From Tricholoma matsutake (lineage: Eukaryota; Basidiomycota; Agaricomycetes; Agaricales; Tricholomataceae): a stretch of 64,000 bases of DNA. The DNA lies in contig AP026541.1 of the NCBI GenBank assembly GCA_026075535.2, positions 8,432,001-8,496,000 on the forward strand. The letters run 5' to 3'. A model generated the notes under the pieces. The model did no database searches. It was not told the DNA's origin and worked only from the letters and a program-made list of their open reading frames with translations. Of this stretch, positions 1 to 12,800 are shown piece after piece. Every line of letters begins with the position of its first letter. Positions within the stretch are counted from its first letter, which is position 1. Both the position numbers and the translations under genes were made by a program.

Positions 1-594
1 TTTCTCAATTTACCTCACTCAGATCAGAGTCGATTTTGACTGGGCCTTACTCACTGCACGACTCAGCCATGGGGTTGATTGGCAGACTTATGTCACATGG
101 CTTTGTTGTCATCGGACAGCCGGACAAACGGACAGTCGGACAGACAATCATATCCAGGACACAGATGTCCTCCACTTCGATTGAAGGGAGAGATCAATTC
201 TTCAATCGAAGACTTCAATTTATGTACATAGACCCACCGAACAGATCGAAATATCCTGCCTGGTGAGCTATGTTCATGTCGCACATCCATGGAACGATCT
301 AGCGGAGAACCGAAGTCGACGCGGCATGGGCGAAGTCGGAGTGTTTACATCAGCTTGGTGTGCCCCCAAAAAACCATGAACCGAAGCGTGAATCGGGTCA
401 GAAACCGTGAATGGAGCAACGAGCAAGCGTGAATCGATATCTATCTACGCAAAATGTAGCTAAGGAAGAAATCTAATATGATGCATGGCTAATAATAAAT
501 AATGTGGGAATAAATTAGTCAGACTGTATAGTTGAAGCCACCACGGAATTGGATTTGGTGTTTTCTGGTGCGCTTAGAAAACTGTCCAACCCCC
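1..594. other. Upstream flank, no gene recognised
   Basis: No convincing coding sequence is seen on either strand; the short open frames overlap each other and carry no recognisable motif. The last part of this stretch must hold the promoter and 5' leader of the ribosomal protein gene that starts at 595. No TATA-like or other regulatory element could be assigned with confidence. Confidence 0.5.
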
Positions 595-1798
595 ATGGCC
601 TCCACCACGTACGTTGTCTGTATGCTCTGAATGATTCACCAGGCTAACATTATTTCTCAGTGTCCCGAGTGCTTCGGTTGGTTTATATTATCTTCGATCT
701 TAGTACGTTCAGTGCTGAACCAATGCAATCAGGCAATCGAAGTTCCGGAGACTCTCCTCAAGAAACGGAAACAAAACGAGAAGGCCCGAGAAGAACGTCT
801 TGCTGCCGCTGCCGCAGCTCGCAAGGTGAGTTGTAGACACCAACCAATGTTTTATTTCCATGATGTATACGATTTATTCGAAGAATGGCCAGCGGAATTT
901 TCTTCTGCCATGTTGCCTTCAATTAACCATCTTTCGGGACTGAATTCTTTTATCAAAGCTTTCTGTACCTCGAGATCTGCAACAGAGCTTGAATTAATGT
1001 TGTCCATTTGTTAGGCATCAAAAGCAAAACGAAAAGTCATTTTTAAGCGCGCTGAATCCTATGTAAAGGAGTACCTGACGAAAGAGAAGGAGGGAATTCG
1101 ATTGAAGCGGGCCGCACGGACAGCCGGGGACTTCTACGTCCCTGGTCAACCGAAGGTGTATTTTGTGATTCGTATTCGCGGGTCGGTAACCTCTTATTTC
1201 GTTGAGAATGATATACTCACCTTCCGCAGTATCAACGAAATTTCACCCAAACCCCGAAAGATTCTCCAACTCCTGCGACTTCTCCAGATCAACAATGGCG
1301 TCTTTGTCAAGGCAACAGGGCCTACCCAACAAATGCTCCGTCTTGTCGAACCCTACATTGCATATGGGTGAGGATCGATTAGGGATTTCTCATCAAAAAA
1401 ATCACAGCGACTGATCGACCCAACTAGGGAGCCCAATTTGAAGTCCGTTCGTGAGCTTATCTACAAGCGTGGATATGGAAAGGTCAACAAGCAACGGATC
1501 CCTCTCACCAACAATGCTGTGATTGAAGAAGCACTTGGCAAATACGACATTCTTTCAGTCGAAGATCTTGTCCACGAAATCATCACTGCAGGCCCCAACT
1601 TCAAGCAGGTATGTCACTACGATCATTTTTTGTAACCTAGTTGATCCGGTTTCGTAGGCATCGAATTTCTTGTGGCCTTTCAAACTCTCCAACCCCACAG
1701 GTGGCTGGAGGACACGCAAGTTCAAGCACTTCATTGAGGGTGGTGACTTTGGGGACCGGGAGAGCAATATCAACAAGCTTATTCGACAGATGAATTAG
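595..1798 (+). CDS. RPL7: 60S ribosomal protein L7 (uL30 family)
   Basis: Structural protein of the large cytosolic ribosomal subunit. Seven exons join without a frame break: 595-608, 661-676, 733-825, 1015-1181, 1230-1367, 1428-1608 and 1658-1798, giving 249 residues, the usual length for fungal L7. The N-terminal basic segment ([20 protein letters not shown]), the uL30 core ([19 protein letters not shown], then [17 protein letters not shown]) and the C-terminal [18 protein letters not shown] block are all visible. The start is inferred: two tiny exons of 14 and 16 nt supply an N-terminus that joins in frame to the recognisable protein, each ending at GT and followed by AG. Alternative short first exons cannot be excluded. 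Many introns in a highly expressed ribosomal gene are normal in basidiomycetes. Confidence 0.95.
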
Positions 1799-2071
1799 TT
1801 GCCCTCAGTGTAATGCTAGATCGGGTGGACGTGGAGGGGCACAACATTCTTATGCAATCCTTCCTTGGCCTACGCTGTGCATGTTCGTATGACAATTCAT
1901 ATGCCAACACGAATTTAATAGTCTTTCCCCTACGGGTCCATACGCGTTGTTAACTTCTTACTCGGTTCCGATGCGTGCTGTGGTTGGTAAGCCCGAGGTT
2001 GTCGGTTCTGGCTGTGGCTCGCGACGTGATAAGAACCTTCCTTCCCCTTCACTCAGCTCCAGACGCCCCAC

Positions 2072-2921
2072 ATGTCCTCGCCTCAGCATGTTTCTCTCAA
2101 TCGCCTACTGTCAGATAATGCTCGATGGGCTGAAGAGCTCAATCATGCTGAGCCTGACTTCCTCCCAACGTTAGCTAAAGGTCAGGCTCCCCAAGTGGGT
2201 ACTTTTTCTTTTTACACTAACACATCATGTAATAACTGTTCATTTCTAATTCAGGTTCTATGGATAGGTTGTGCTGACTCTAGAGTACCTGAATCTGTGA
2301 TCACACGCTCTAGACCGGGAGATATTTTCGTACATCGAAATGTTGCAAAGTTGGTTGTTTCCTTTGCATCTTTTGACGTGGAAGTTCACGCAGCATTGGC
2401 TAGCCAACTACTTCCAGATGATGCTAACGCAATGTCTGTTCTTACATACGCGGTTGGTACCCTAGGAGTTCAGCACGGTATCTACTCCCAATTATATGCT
2501 CCTGCAGTCCTAACCTTATTGTGCTGTGTCGTTGTTCTATCCAGTCGTTGTCGTCGGTCATAGCGAGTGTGGAGGAGTTACAGCTTGCTTGAAGGCTGCA
2601 CAAAATCACTCAGACGGACCAATTACTACGATACCATCGCTGCCACCTGATGCCCCCCTGAACCGCTGGTTAGATCCACTTACAAATCATATTCTATCCC
2701 TCCCACTCTCTAGCATGCCCAAAGAAGAAGCGCTCCCTATCGTTATCCAAGAAAATGTCAAATGGCAGGTCGAACACATTTGCAAGACAAAGGTGATAAC
2801 CGAAGCTTGGTCCAATAGCGACCCCAAGAAACAGGTTTGGGTGCATGGATGGATATATGACCTTGCGAGTGGTAGACTGAGGGACTTGAGAATTTCAAGG
2901 GGCCCAACAGAGTCGACTTGA
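2072..2921 (+). CDS. Beta-class carbonic anhydrase
   Basis: Zinc enzyme interconverting CO2 and bicarbonate, feeding carboxylation reactions and CO2 sensing in fungi. Four exons (2072-2194, 2255-2349, 2404-2477, 2545-2921) give a 222-residue protein, normal for the family. The zinc ligands are visible: Cys and Asp in IGCADSRVPES at about residue 47, and His and Cys in VVVVGHSECGG at about residue 101. The RPGDIFVHRNVAN segment and the SVLTYAVGTLGVQH helix are typical of the family. The third exon start at 2404 is chosen because it restores the NQ...DD..SVLTYAV block; reading through would insert an atypical peptide. No targeting peptide is obvious, so a cytosolic location is inferred. The gene is in tandem with RPL7, about 270 bp downstream. 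Confidence 0.93.
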
Positions 2922-3068
2922 TGAGATTAGTTCTAGAGTAGTATGATATGCCGTATCTGTAACGCGTGTCGCAGCTTTCATCGTTGCCGTCTGCTGCCTG
3001 GAGTCGTGTCTAAGTTTGACATTTAGACTCAGTGCTTCATCATCAACGACCACTCGATAGCGCTGGAA

Positions 3069-4569
3069 ATGGAACCTGTGACATCCGACAATTTGTTGGT
3101 GCAAATCGCGTCCTACAACACGAACCTTCAGGGAGTTTTGGGTCTTCCACAGGACCTTGTTGATTGGCTTTCCCCCACTTTCCAGGTATCCAATTTTCTC
3201 TACCGTGAACGAAGGGCTCCAGATATTGTTGCTGTCGGCTTCCAAGAACTTCTCCCTTTACACCTCGGCCGTAAGTTCTTCCAGATGGTATTCTGTCTCG
3301 CTAATACAGGATAATTAAGTTTCTGGCTTTTCAAAACCGGTGGTGGATAACAGGGATGCCCTCATTCTCTCACAAATCGAAGCCAACGCCCCCAACAAAG
3401 ACCGCTACTCTTTAATTGCCAAGGTCGTCAATGTCGGGGTCGCGTTGTTGGTATACGGACGTGATGAGGGTGTTGGTCGCACGGCTTGTGATGTTCAAAC
3501 CCAGTGGACTGGCACAGGTCCAGCTTACATGGGTAATAAAGGCGCTGTTGGAGTTCGATTTCGTGTTCCCGGAGAAGAGGGTGGTGTAGGGGAGACCTTT
3601 ACGTGAGTATACCAGATTTCATGGCTTGTCATCTGCTTATTCGGTGCCTTTCAGCTTCGTGTGTGCTCATCTCACCGCGTACGAGAATAGGCTTGGACAC
3701 AGACTAGCCGATTACAAGCATATTGTCGGCACTCTCTTGTTTCCTCCCATTTTTCCCGACTCGAAAATACCCAGCACCATCTATTCGACGTCTCACCTAT
3801 TTTTCCTAGGAGATCTCAACTTTCGTCTCGAAATACCAGCGTCACATCCGTTCTCTTTGCCTGACAGGATCAAGCAAGCTTTAGACCACGAGAATGCACG
3901 AGAGGAGCTGAAAGAATTCGACCAGTTGCTTGTTGAACATCGCAAAGGGACCGTTTTTGTAGGTCTACGCGAAGGCCAGTTTTGGAAATTCAAATGCAGT
4001 TATAAGTATCTGCATGGCGAGGTGGATAAGTATAGGTGTGTGTTCCAGTTATTCTTGCTGGTGTCATATGTGATACGATCTCAAATCATAGCACGAAGCG
4101 TACACCGTCATGGACGGATAGGGTGCTGTATGCTACGCACACCGACTCCCCCGATTCGCTTGATAAATCCAACATCACGAACCTTTTGTATACCTCAATT
4201 CCCTCCTATACCACGTCAGACCACGTACGCCTCCTGCTCGTCCTTGACAACTCCTGTGCTGACATATCCTTGCAGAAACCAATTGTTTGCATGCTTCTTC
4301 TACCGCCATCATCACCATCAATGCCCGCATCTTCCGCACCTCCGATCATTCGCCTCCCGAAGCATTATTCTCCAGTTCCTGATCCGCGGGCTGTCCTCAA
4401 ACGTTATGCTGGCCGCATGCTGGATCGCACCATCGGGATATGTTGGTGGATTCTCGTCTTGCTCGGTGCCGGCTCAGGTATATTTGGTGCTGTCAACTTC
4501 TTCCTAGGCATAGGTGCTTGGACTTGGTGGAGGTCAAGGGATACCCATGGTTCACCAAGCTCCGTTTGA
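3069..4569 (+). CDS. Inositol polyphosphate 5-phosphatase with C-terminal membrane anchor
   Basis: Magnesium-dependent phosphatase of the endonuclease/exonuclease/phosphatase fold that removes the 5-phosphate from phosphoinositides or inositol phosphates. Five exons (3069-3270, 3320-3602, 3655-4035, 4092-4224, 4276-4569) give 430 residues. Motifs in order: IASYNTNLQG, VAVGFQELLPLH (catalytic Glu), GNKGAVGVRFRV, FVCAHLTAYENR (catalytic His), FLGDLNFRLE (catalytic Asp and Asn), TKRTPSWTDRVLY and SDH near the end of the domain. After the domain, the last exon encodes a basic stretch followed by a strongly hydrophobic segment (CWWILVLLGAGSGIFGAVNF), so the enzyme is probably tail-anchored on an internal membrane. 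There is no SAC1 domain, which separates it from synaptojanin-type yeast Inp51-53. Confidence 0.9.
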
Positions 4570-4904
4570 GATTCGAGTATACTTGTTAATTATATTTAAG
4601 TATATATATATGGAACTTGCGCGAGTTTTATTTTATTACACATCACTGGATGATAGTAGCATGATGGTGGCCATTGTGAATTGGACGAGGATGAGAGGAA
4701 GACAAATATTAGCATGAAGTGGCACTTAGACCAATAACGCGGTAAATGGACAAAGTCGGTTGGAAATCAAAAACAAAATGTCGCTGTCAATCTCCACGTA
4801 CTGTCGGAATGTGCTCACTTAGCGCTCCAGCTGAAGAATAGAGGCGCAGTGTTCCAGCGGGGAAGGCCATGGTTATGTAGTTGACTTGAAATGAGACGAT
4901 TGCG
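4570..4904. other. Convergent 3' intergenic spacer
   Basis: AT-rich spacer between the 3' ends of the phosphatase gene (plus) and the coiled-coil gene (minus). It must contain both polyadenylation regions. A TATATATATA run near 4600 is seen but nothing else is assignable. Confidence 0.4.
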
Positions 4905-6061
4905 TTAACGATTTGTCAAAGAATTTGCAGGCAGACCTACACTCGGAACGAGTTTATGAGACTTGCGTCGACTTTCGGGCTGCATTGATCTTAAATCAAT
5001 TCGAGGGGCAGAAATCCCATTGTCATATGTGAGGGCATTTAAGAGTTCGTCAACTGCTGAATCATTTTGATCGTGCTGGACAGCCATGGTAGACACATGA
5101 GACAGGTCACTCGATTCTAGTACGTCATTTTGTGCATGTACGTCTTTAGGATGTCTGTCAGTAGTGGGGAACCGAAGACGAACAATGGTCTCAGTACTCT
5201 ACCTGGATGGTTCCGTGGCAGTTGGCCTAAGTTTGGGACTTGCGACGAAGGAGATGTGGAATTAGTGATTTGTGTAATGGCAGGTGGAGGGAATTGATGT
5301 GGAGACTGAACCGAATTGTTGTGTTGTCCAGGTAATTTGGAGGAAGGAAGATCCTGTAGCACAGAATTTTCTCGTCTTGATGAAGTCAGTGAGTTTTCAA
5401 GATTGTTTGCTAAGTGCTCTTCCTTGGCAGAAGAACGTAATTGCTGCTCAAGCTGTCTGATCTTCTCTCGATCACCCTGCAATCTTTGAGTAAGATTTCC
5501 CAGCATTTGCTGCAAATCATCTAGATTCATCGATCCTCGCTCACTGCCTTCTATTTCTGCCAGTACGACTGCCCACCCGGCTTCGAAGCGAAGCGAGTTC
5601 TCTTCACGAGAGAATCCGATGCCAAATCTTTGCAAGGCGGTCTGCAATTCATCCAAGTGTCTCTTCGCCAACGCTTCTTCTCTGCGCGCGTCGATGGATT
5701 CCGCAGTAATCCTACAAACCTCGGCTTGCAGAGCTTCTACATCGTACTGCGATGTGCCAGGTTGTGTAACTGCTAGCTGAGACGCGTTTTCGGAGGGCTC
5801 AGGTGCAGATTGACTAAGACGATACTGCAGATGTTGGATATTCTGGTTGACTTCAGCGAGTTGCGCTTGGTTTGCCGCATGGATGGTCATGGATTGCTGT
5901 CGAAAAGCATTGAACATCCGGTCCAGGTTGTAAAATTGATCTCTGGCTAGTGCAGCAGCATTCATGCGTTCTGCCTCAATTAGAGCCATAACCGCGTCGG
6001 TGCCTGACTGGATGGATGTTCCAACTGGTGCAGGTTTGACCAAGGGTTGGCCATGAACCAT
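4905..6061 (-). CDS. Coiled-coil protein of unknown function
   Basis: Two exons on the minus strand, 5203-6061 and 4905-5116, joined by a GT-AG intron of 86 nt, give 356 residues. The protein is not recognised. The N-terminal 230 residues are Gln/Glu/Ala/Leu-rich and predicted by eye to be coiled-coil (for example AEVNQNIQHLQYRLSQS and the later REKIRQLEQQLRSSAKEEH), followed by a Ser/Pro/Gln/Asn-rich disordered tail and a short conserved-looking end (NDSAVDELLNALTYDNGISA). This suggests a structural or scaffold role, but that is inference only. It is transcribed divergently from the SNW splicing factor gene, with only about 95 bp between the start codons. Confidence 0.7.
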
Positions 6062-6156
6062 TGGAGCGTCGAAGTTCTTGAAGCTTGGATGTATTTGTTT
6101 GGCGACTTTTGTAGCACAAACAAACGCAATCCTACCTTAGCAAGAGTCTGTCGACA
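6062..6156. promoter_or_regulatory. Shared divergent promoter region
   Basis: The 95 bases between the start codon of the coiled-coil gene (minus, 6061) and the SNW gene (plus, 6157) must hold both promoters unless either gene has an unseen upstream exon. No core element is clear, though the stretch contains a run rich in TTG and ACAAAC. Confidence 0.5.
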
Positions 6157-8129
6157 ATGGCAACAGTCCTGGCAGCGTATGTCTTGTCTTTCTCATCATA
6201 GTCGCCTGTACTTACCCTCCTTTAGCCTTCTTCCACAACCCATTCATTCTTCAACCATTACTGACGACGAGGTTCCAGTTCTTCCCACTCAAACACTTGT
6301 TTCGCGACCACTAAGACCTCCGTATGGCCAAAGAAAAGGATGGCGCCCCAGTACTCCTGATGACTTCGGTGCGTTTATGTCAAATATCTCGCTTGTCAGA
6401 TCTTAATTCTGTTTGTTCACAGGTGACGGAGGATCATATCCTGAATGCCATGTCGCACAGTATCCGTTGAATATGGGTCGTAAAAAGGTATGAATATGCT
6501 TATTTTAACCGTACACGCACTGTATAGCATATTTTCAGGGCTCATCCGGAAATACGCTTGCCCTTCAAGTTGACAGTGAAGGCAATGTCCGTTATGATGC
6601 CATTGCACATCAAGGCCAACGGCCCGACAAAATCATACAGTCTCAATTCAAAGACCTTGTACCTCTTCACCATCGCAAAGACATTGACGACTCGGATCGC
6701 ACCATGGACCGTCCATCTGAAGAGGAGGTGCAGGCCACCGCTGAGAAAACCCGTGCTGCTCTCGAGAAGCTCACAAACGGCAAGATCAAAGCTGCTCAAC
6801 CAAAGAATGTTCCGGATAGTCAAGGGAAGACCACTTTCATTCGGTATACACCTGGGCAACAGACAGGCGAGGCAGGGTTGAAGCAGAGAATTATTAAGAT
6901 GTCGGAAGTGATTGAGGACCCTTTGGAGCCTCCCCGGTTCAAGCATAAAAAGATTCCCAGAGGTCCGCCAAGCCCGCCTCCCCCCGTATTGCGGAGTCCG
7001 CCCCGAAAGGCAACGGCTGCTGAACAGAAAGAATGGATGATCCCCCCTTGTATCTCGAATTGGAAGAATCACAAGGGTTTCACGATCCCTCTCGATAAAA
7101 GGCTTGCAGCTGATGGTAGAGGTCTTCAGGATGTAGGTTTCTGTTTTGTCTCCTGCAATTCGGGAACGTTGGCTCATGACTTTTAGATTCATATCAACGA
7201 CAACTTTGCTAAATTCTCAGAAGCATTATTCGTTGCTGACCGACATGCGCGCGAGGAAGTTCGTCAAAGATCACTCATGCAACAGAAGCTGGCACAAAAA
7301 GAGAAAGCCTCCAAGGAAGAAAATCTACGGATGTTGGCTCAACGTGCTCGTGAGGAGCGCGGCGGCGTCGCACCCAAACCCACGGCACAGACTCAAGCCG
7401 CCATGAAATCCACATTGGCGGATTATGGAAGCGACAGTGGCAGTGCGTCTGAATCTGAAGGCAGCGAGGAAGACGAAGAAGCACGTAAGATTCGAGACCA
7501 AATGAGGCAAGAGAAACGAAGGGAACGCGAACGCGAGATGCGGATGAACAACATGGGCACAGAACAACGAGCCAAACAACTGGCACGACAGCAAAATCGT
7601 GATATCTCGGAGAAAGTGGCACTTGGGCTTGCAAAGCCTACACTTTCCAAGGAGTCTATGCTAGACTCGCGATTGTTCAACCAGGAATCTTTATCCGGCA
7701 ATTTTGCCGACGAAGACTCCTATAATCTGTATGACAAACCATTGTTTCATGGCTCTACTGCTGCGGCTGCCATTTATAAAGCAAGAGGGAACATTGCGGA
7801 GGGCAATGAGGATTCATTCGGTGGTGGGACAAGTGAAGGCATCGGAAAGGCGTTGGACAATGATCGGTTTGGACTGGGCCAGGCCAGGATTGGCTTCGAG
7901 GGTGCTTCGGAGCAGGAAATTCGAGAGGGACCTGTGCAGTTCGAGAAGGACACAGGTGATGTTTTCGGGCTCAATCAGTTCCTGGACGAGGCCAAAACTG
8001 GGAAGAAGAGAGGTCTGGATACTGGGGCGTAAGTTCTCGGTCATTCTGTTTGAATATATCGTTGATAAGTTTCACAGCGGTGGTTCAAGGAAGCGTCAAC
8101 AACTGGAGAAGGCGTCGGAGCGAGAGTAA
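6157..8129 (+). CDS. PRP45: SNW domain pre-mRNA splicing protein (Prp45/SKIP)
   Basis: Nuclear protein of the catalytically active spliceosome (NineTeen-related complex) that also acts as a transcription coregulator in animals. Six exons (6157-6176, 6226-6368, 6423-6487, 6539-7132, 7187-8028, 8078-8129) join to 571 residues with no frame error. Visible SNW blocks: PPYGQRKGWRPSTPDDFGDGGSYPECHVAQYPL near residue 50, a long basic central region, IPPCISNWKNHKGFTIPLDKR with the SNW signature, then INDNFAKFSEALFVADRHAREEVRQR. The C-terminal half is the usual highly charged Lys/Glu/Arg-rich tail. The first exon is only 20 nt, ending at GTATGT; it is chosen because it continues in frame into a typical fungal N-terminus. 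Confidence 0.95.
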
Positions 8130-8253
8130 TTTCTACGATAGTTTAAGTTAGTTTTATTGTGTATTTTAGTTAACCGCGGCAGATGCCGACCAATCTTAAA
8201 TTTTGGTCTTTCCCCTCTTAACTTGCACAAGTTTGTACCACGGTGTCTGTGGT

Positions 8254-9746
8254 ATGACTGCTCAAAATGTGGCTTCATCAGCACCTATAGTTACACCAAA
8301 GCTCTCAGGATTTCAGACTGCGTTGCGGTACACAGGGATCCCACCTTCATGGCTGAACAAGCGTCCTAGGTTACCCTCCCGAAATTGGCTCATTTTTCTT
8401 TCCGTCGTGTCCTCTGCCACAGGACTCTATATATATGACCGGAGACAATGCAGACGAATTAAACAACACTATGTTGACTTGGTGAAAGACCAAGCAGATG
8501 AACTTGTCGGCCACTTCGATTGGCCTCGTCGGGTCGTTGTATATGCAAGTAAATGGCCAGGGGACGACGACTACGATCAAGGAATGAGGTACTTTCGGAA
8601 GTACGTCAAGGTCGGGGCGAATGCTCCTCTGGCATGCTTTTTGATTTGCTTACACGTTCGTTTCAGCCCATTCTTGTTGCAGCTGCCGTAGACTTTGAAA
8701 TGGTCACTGGAAAACGACACGGGGACCTAGCAAGCCGTGTAGCCAATGATATCCGTTTGCGCAGACGTTTGGATCTCGGTATAGATTCCGTTCCGGCAAT
8801 GACACAGGCTGTGGCAACATACAAGCCGCTTGCTGAGAGACGGAGACATGAACTAGATGGTGGAATTGTAATTATTGGCCGGCCAACGTTCAAAGAATTT
8901 ATGGCTGGACTGAAAAAGGGTTGGACGGATGGTCTTGAGCAGGTTGACCAGGAAGAGATGTTAGCTCGAGAGCTGGAATCTGATGGGCACTTCGACGAGC
9001 CGGAGGAGGTGGGAGTTGGAGACAACTCGGAGACTTCTGCCTCCCCAAAGGTGCTAGGCTTACCCGGCCCACTCCATACCCCTCCTTACGCCCAAACCTC
9101 ACGCCTGCCTTCCTCTGAGCCGCGTCCTTCTTTTTCGGAGTCTATGAGCACCCCTCCTGCCACCATCCCACCTATTCCCCCCATATTACTGGTCACATTC
9201 ACTAATTATATTGGATTCACTCAAATCCCTCGCATGATCTGGGATTTTTTCAATCAACGACACAAAGTTCGTTCCGGTGCTGAAGCTGGATACACCCTCG
9301 TAATGAAGCACAGTCGGCCCATTGTCCCCCCATCGGGAGAACCTGAACCGTTGTTCTCGGATGTGGCCCTTCAAAACCAGGACAATGGTGACTTTGACTT
9401 TGACAAGCAAATTGAATCGTTTTATAAAACATCCCTCCTCTCTATTCCTGCCGATATCGAGAAGCTGCGGGAAAAGTACTACGAAGCATTGCCTTTGAAA
9501 CTTGCTACCGCACGCGCACTAGCTCGGGGGACGAGAGAACCCACGAAAGACGAGAAAGAGAATCCTCCACCAACAGAGGTAGAACTCAGGGCAGAGAGGA
9601 TGAAGAACGAGCAGAGATGGCGTCGTGATCTAGAGGGATGGGACATTGTCAAGCCGACACAGAAAGTCGTGTGGGACGATCGCTTTCGTGGCTCGCTTCG
9701 CATATTTATTAATCCACCCTCTGCAGGGGATAAAGATATCGATTGA
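8254..9746 (+). CDS. TIM54: Mitochondrial inner-membrane import subunit Tim54
   Basis: Component of the TIM22 complex that inserts carrier proteins into the mitochondrial inner membrane. Two exons (8254-8610 and 8667-9746) give 478 residues. The N-terminus has the Tim54-typical segment ALRYTGIPPSWLNKRPRLPS followed by NWLIFLSVVSSATGLYIYDRR, a single membrane span. Then come VVVYASKWPGDDDYDQGMRYFRKYVK, PILVAAAVDFEMVTGKRHGDLA and, near the C-terminus, VVWDDRFRGSLRIFINP. A Pro/Ser-rich insert at about residues 260-310 is a fungal-lineage linker. It lies 125 bp downstream of the SNW gene on the same strand. Confidence 0.93.
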
Positions 9747-9837
9747 ATAATGGAATGTCCATTTGATTCGAGAGGATGCGTCTGACAAACAATACGTGAG
9801 AAACACAAGGTACATAGTCAATTAGCTTTGAACTCCA
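9747..9837. other. Convergent spacer TIM54 / MER3
   Basis: Ninety-one bases between the stop codons of two convergent genes. Their 3' untranslated regions must overlap or be very short. Confidence 0.5.
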
Positions 9838-12800
9838 TTATAAAATCTCCACAGCGCCACTCGCAAACCATGCATCCAGTTCGGCAAATTCGTCCTCCTC
9901 ATTTTCGATTTTCTGATCAACGAAATGGTCACCACCTTTGTTATTTGCCACCCCGGTGTCGCTTGTGTTAACATGAGACCTATCAGATATTGATGCTTGA
10001 CTTGAGGATTTTGCATCGTCTTCAGTCGCAGCTATCGTCAGTGTGGTGGACAGACCAGCGTCAATGGAATCAGAACCCAAAAAGAAGTTGTCCATGTGGG
10101 TTTTGGCAAACCACTCGTCACGCATGATAACTTCTGCAGGACTTCCAAAACTGATGTTGAACAAGGGGTCTGCTTCATCGTATGTGTGAAGATCTTGAGA
10201 AATCTAACCAGACAGGTTGGGTTCTAATTAATTGTAGTTCCAGTCAAGTCACTAGGCGTATACCATGGCATATGGTCCACTATCCAAGGGAGACGAACAA
10301 GTGCCAACCGTTTTGGGTAGTTTGTTGTGGCGCTCAAAAGGAGGGGAAGTCGAGCATGCTTCTCGGTTTCGTTTGAGGGTTGGTAGCGGCGTCGATGGGC
10401 ATGCCACTAAAGATCTGGGTTGGTGCTTAGGCCTCTTGATGTCGTTCTTGCTCATCGTGAATTTGGCGACAGTCACCTCTTGATTGTCGTCCAGAGGAGC
10501 GGCGCGGATGAGCGAGTCTAAATCGGAATCCGAGTAGTTCGTCTCCAAAGGCGGAGTGCGTGCTTTGATAGCAGTAGATATGGTTTTCAGGATGTCGTGC
10601 GATTCGGGCAAGTCATCGTTATCCGTATCATTTCCATCATATTGCGTCTCGGTGGCTTGAGAAAGGGTGTTATTAAGATCAGCGAAGTCGATATTAAAAT
10701 CTTGGAACGGCCTGCGTTTTCGCCTGAGCTGCTCCGGAGAGTCCAATTTCAATCGATGGCCCTGAGGAAGCCCCAAATTACTGGTCACATTCATCTTTTC
10801 GTGTAATTCTTCCAGATCGTTGAATCTGCGAGCAGCTGGAGTGTGGACTGCAGTTATCGTTTTCGGTTTAGTGATGGCCGATCCCCGTGCTTGCTTGGCG
10901 GCTGCGGCTGATCGCTTCTTCGAAGGCATCCCAACACCCTCCCGACAACTACACAGAATTTAGTTTCCGTCATTTCAACGTCGTCATACCTCACAGACCA
11001 GAGATGTCGACATATTGTTTTGTCTTTGCATGTATGGTTGCATCTGCGAGTAACATTTATGAATAAGTCTGACAAACACTGATCGCTAGAGCCGTACTCG
11101 TAATTTCCGTTCACCAATTTCTCAGGATCATTGATCAGAGGATCCAAAGTCCGTAGAATGTTTGATTGTTTCTTCTTGGAAGAAGGCGTGCCAGATGTTT
11201 TGCTCTCTGCACCTTGATGAGCTGGCAACAAACATTAAAAAAGATCATTGAACAGACTCCGATTCTTCGTCAAATCCCGAATGGGAATGACTTCTTCGTC
11301 CTCGAGATCCATGTTCCAGAAGTCAGGGTCTTCTTCAAGTCCGGCCAGGTCTAAATTCTATGGTATACGAACATAGAGAATACGATCGAACTAATAACTT
11401 GTATTACTTACGATAGATGTAGGCGGCCTCGTATTCATAACTGGAAATTCTTTCGCGGATAGTCTGGGTTTGTAAAGCTGTTGGATAGCTGTACCGGCAA
11501 ACGTTTCCTACACCGAGTCAACCCTGCTGATCCGCACATCATAGAAACTCACAGATGCTATTATGACAAGGACGGATTGACTAGGTCTGGTCAGCTGAGC
11601 CGTGAGCTCAAACTTTTTGTGGTCCTTGAGAACCCTTGTCCTGTGCCATTCCCTGTGAAGAGATTCGCCCTGAAGGGAATACCCACTCACGGGATGCGGC
11701 GGAAGTCAATGAAATCCATGTCAGAGGTCAAGGTCAAAAGAGCAGTCATGTTTAGAACATGCCCTTTCACCTTCTTGGACCCAAAATTGAGCAATGACTC
11801 ATCTAACCCACATTCAATAGATAACTCGACTTCGACTGGATCCTGTCCCTCATTCGAAGTGACGCCCAACTCGGAAATTTTCAACCGGTATCGAGGAAAC
11901 TCCCGCGCGGATGCAATGACCTCGAGCCCAAAGGGAGGGCGGCGATTCAACAGCTAGGACAGTAACTTTGAGTGCGCCATAACAAGGAAAGGAAAAGAGA
12001 AAGACTGCTTCAATCCTCAAGGGGTCCTCGTTCTGTAGTACTGCCAAAGAGGTAATTCCATGCTCGGCAAGGACCTCAATGCCAATTGGTTGGGTCAGCC
12101 ATGCTCAAGATTTTGAGAAGATATTAACCTTGATACTGAGACAGCGACGTCATCCGATTATAAGTGGCCACATAATATACAAAACGTACGACTTGTCCCC
12201 AATCTGTACAACCTGACGCAAAGCAATTGGCCTGTCTTCCCAAGACTTCGCAGTCAAGCAACGAACTCTGCGACACAGACTATGTGAAAGAATTTCATGA
12301 TTTGATAGAAGGCCTACAGTTCAAGACCGTGTTTCACTTGTGAACCAAACTTTTTGACAACACCAACATCCACGATGGCTGAAAAATGCGTCAAAATAAG
12401 ATATGAAGTGTGCAAGTCTTCGCACCCCTTGCTATACGAGTGACATGACGGAATATTCCAAATGCTTCCAGCTGAGGGTGGCTGTCAGAACTCCTATATT
12501 CGGCATCGTTCAATGAGATCCCGCTAAGAACGGCCTTGAAAACGATCGATCAACACATTGTATAACTAAAGACAGGCTAACAGACCGACCTGAATCAACA
12601 GAAACACCTTGTCAGAACTTTTCTCAAGTTTTGAAATCTCAAAGCGGATATCATTGTGTTTGCGCAATTTGTTCAGGGCCTGGAACAACAAAGATCGTTA
12701 CGGTAAGTGAAAACCGATTGAAAGTACAGATGGACTAACGGTTTTCTCAGAGGCTCTGATTTTGACGTCTGAAAATCTATACCGTCTGGTCAGCGAATGC

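Noticed and set aside
6417..7192. Minus-strand frames of 63 and 216 codons
   Set aside because: They are antisense to exons and introns of the clearly identified SNW gene.
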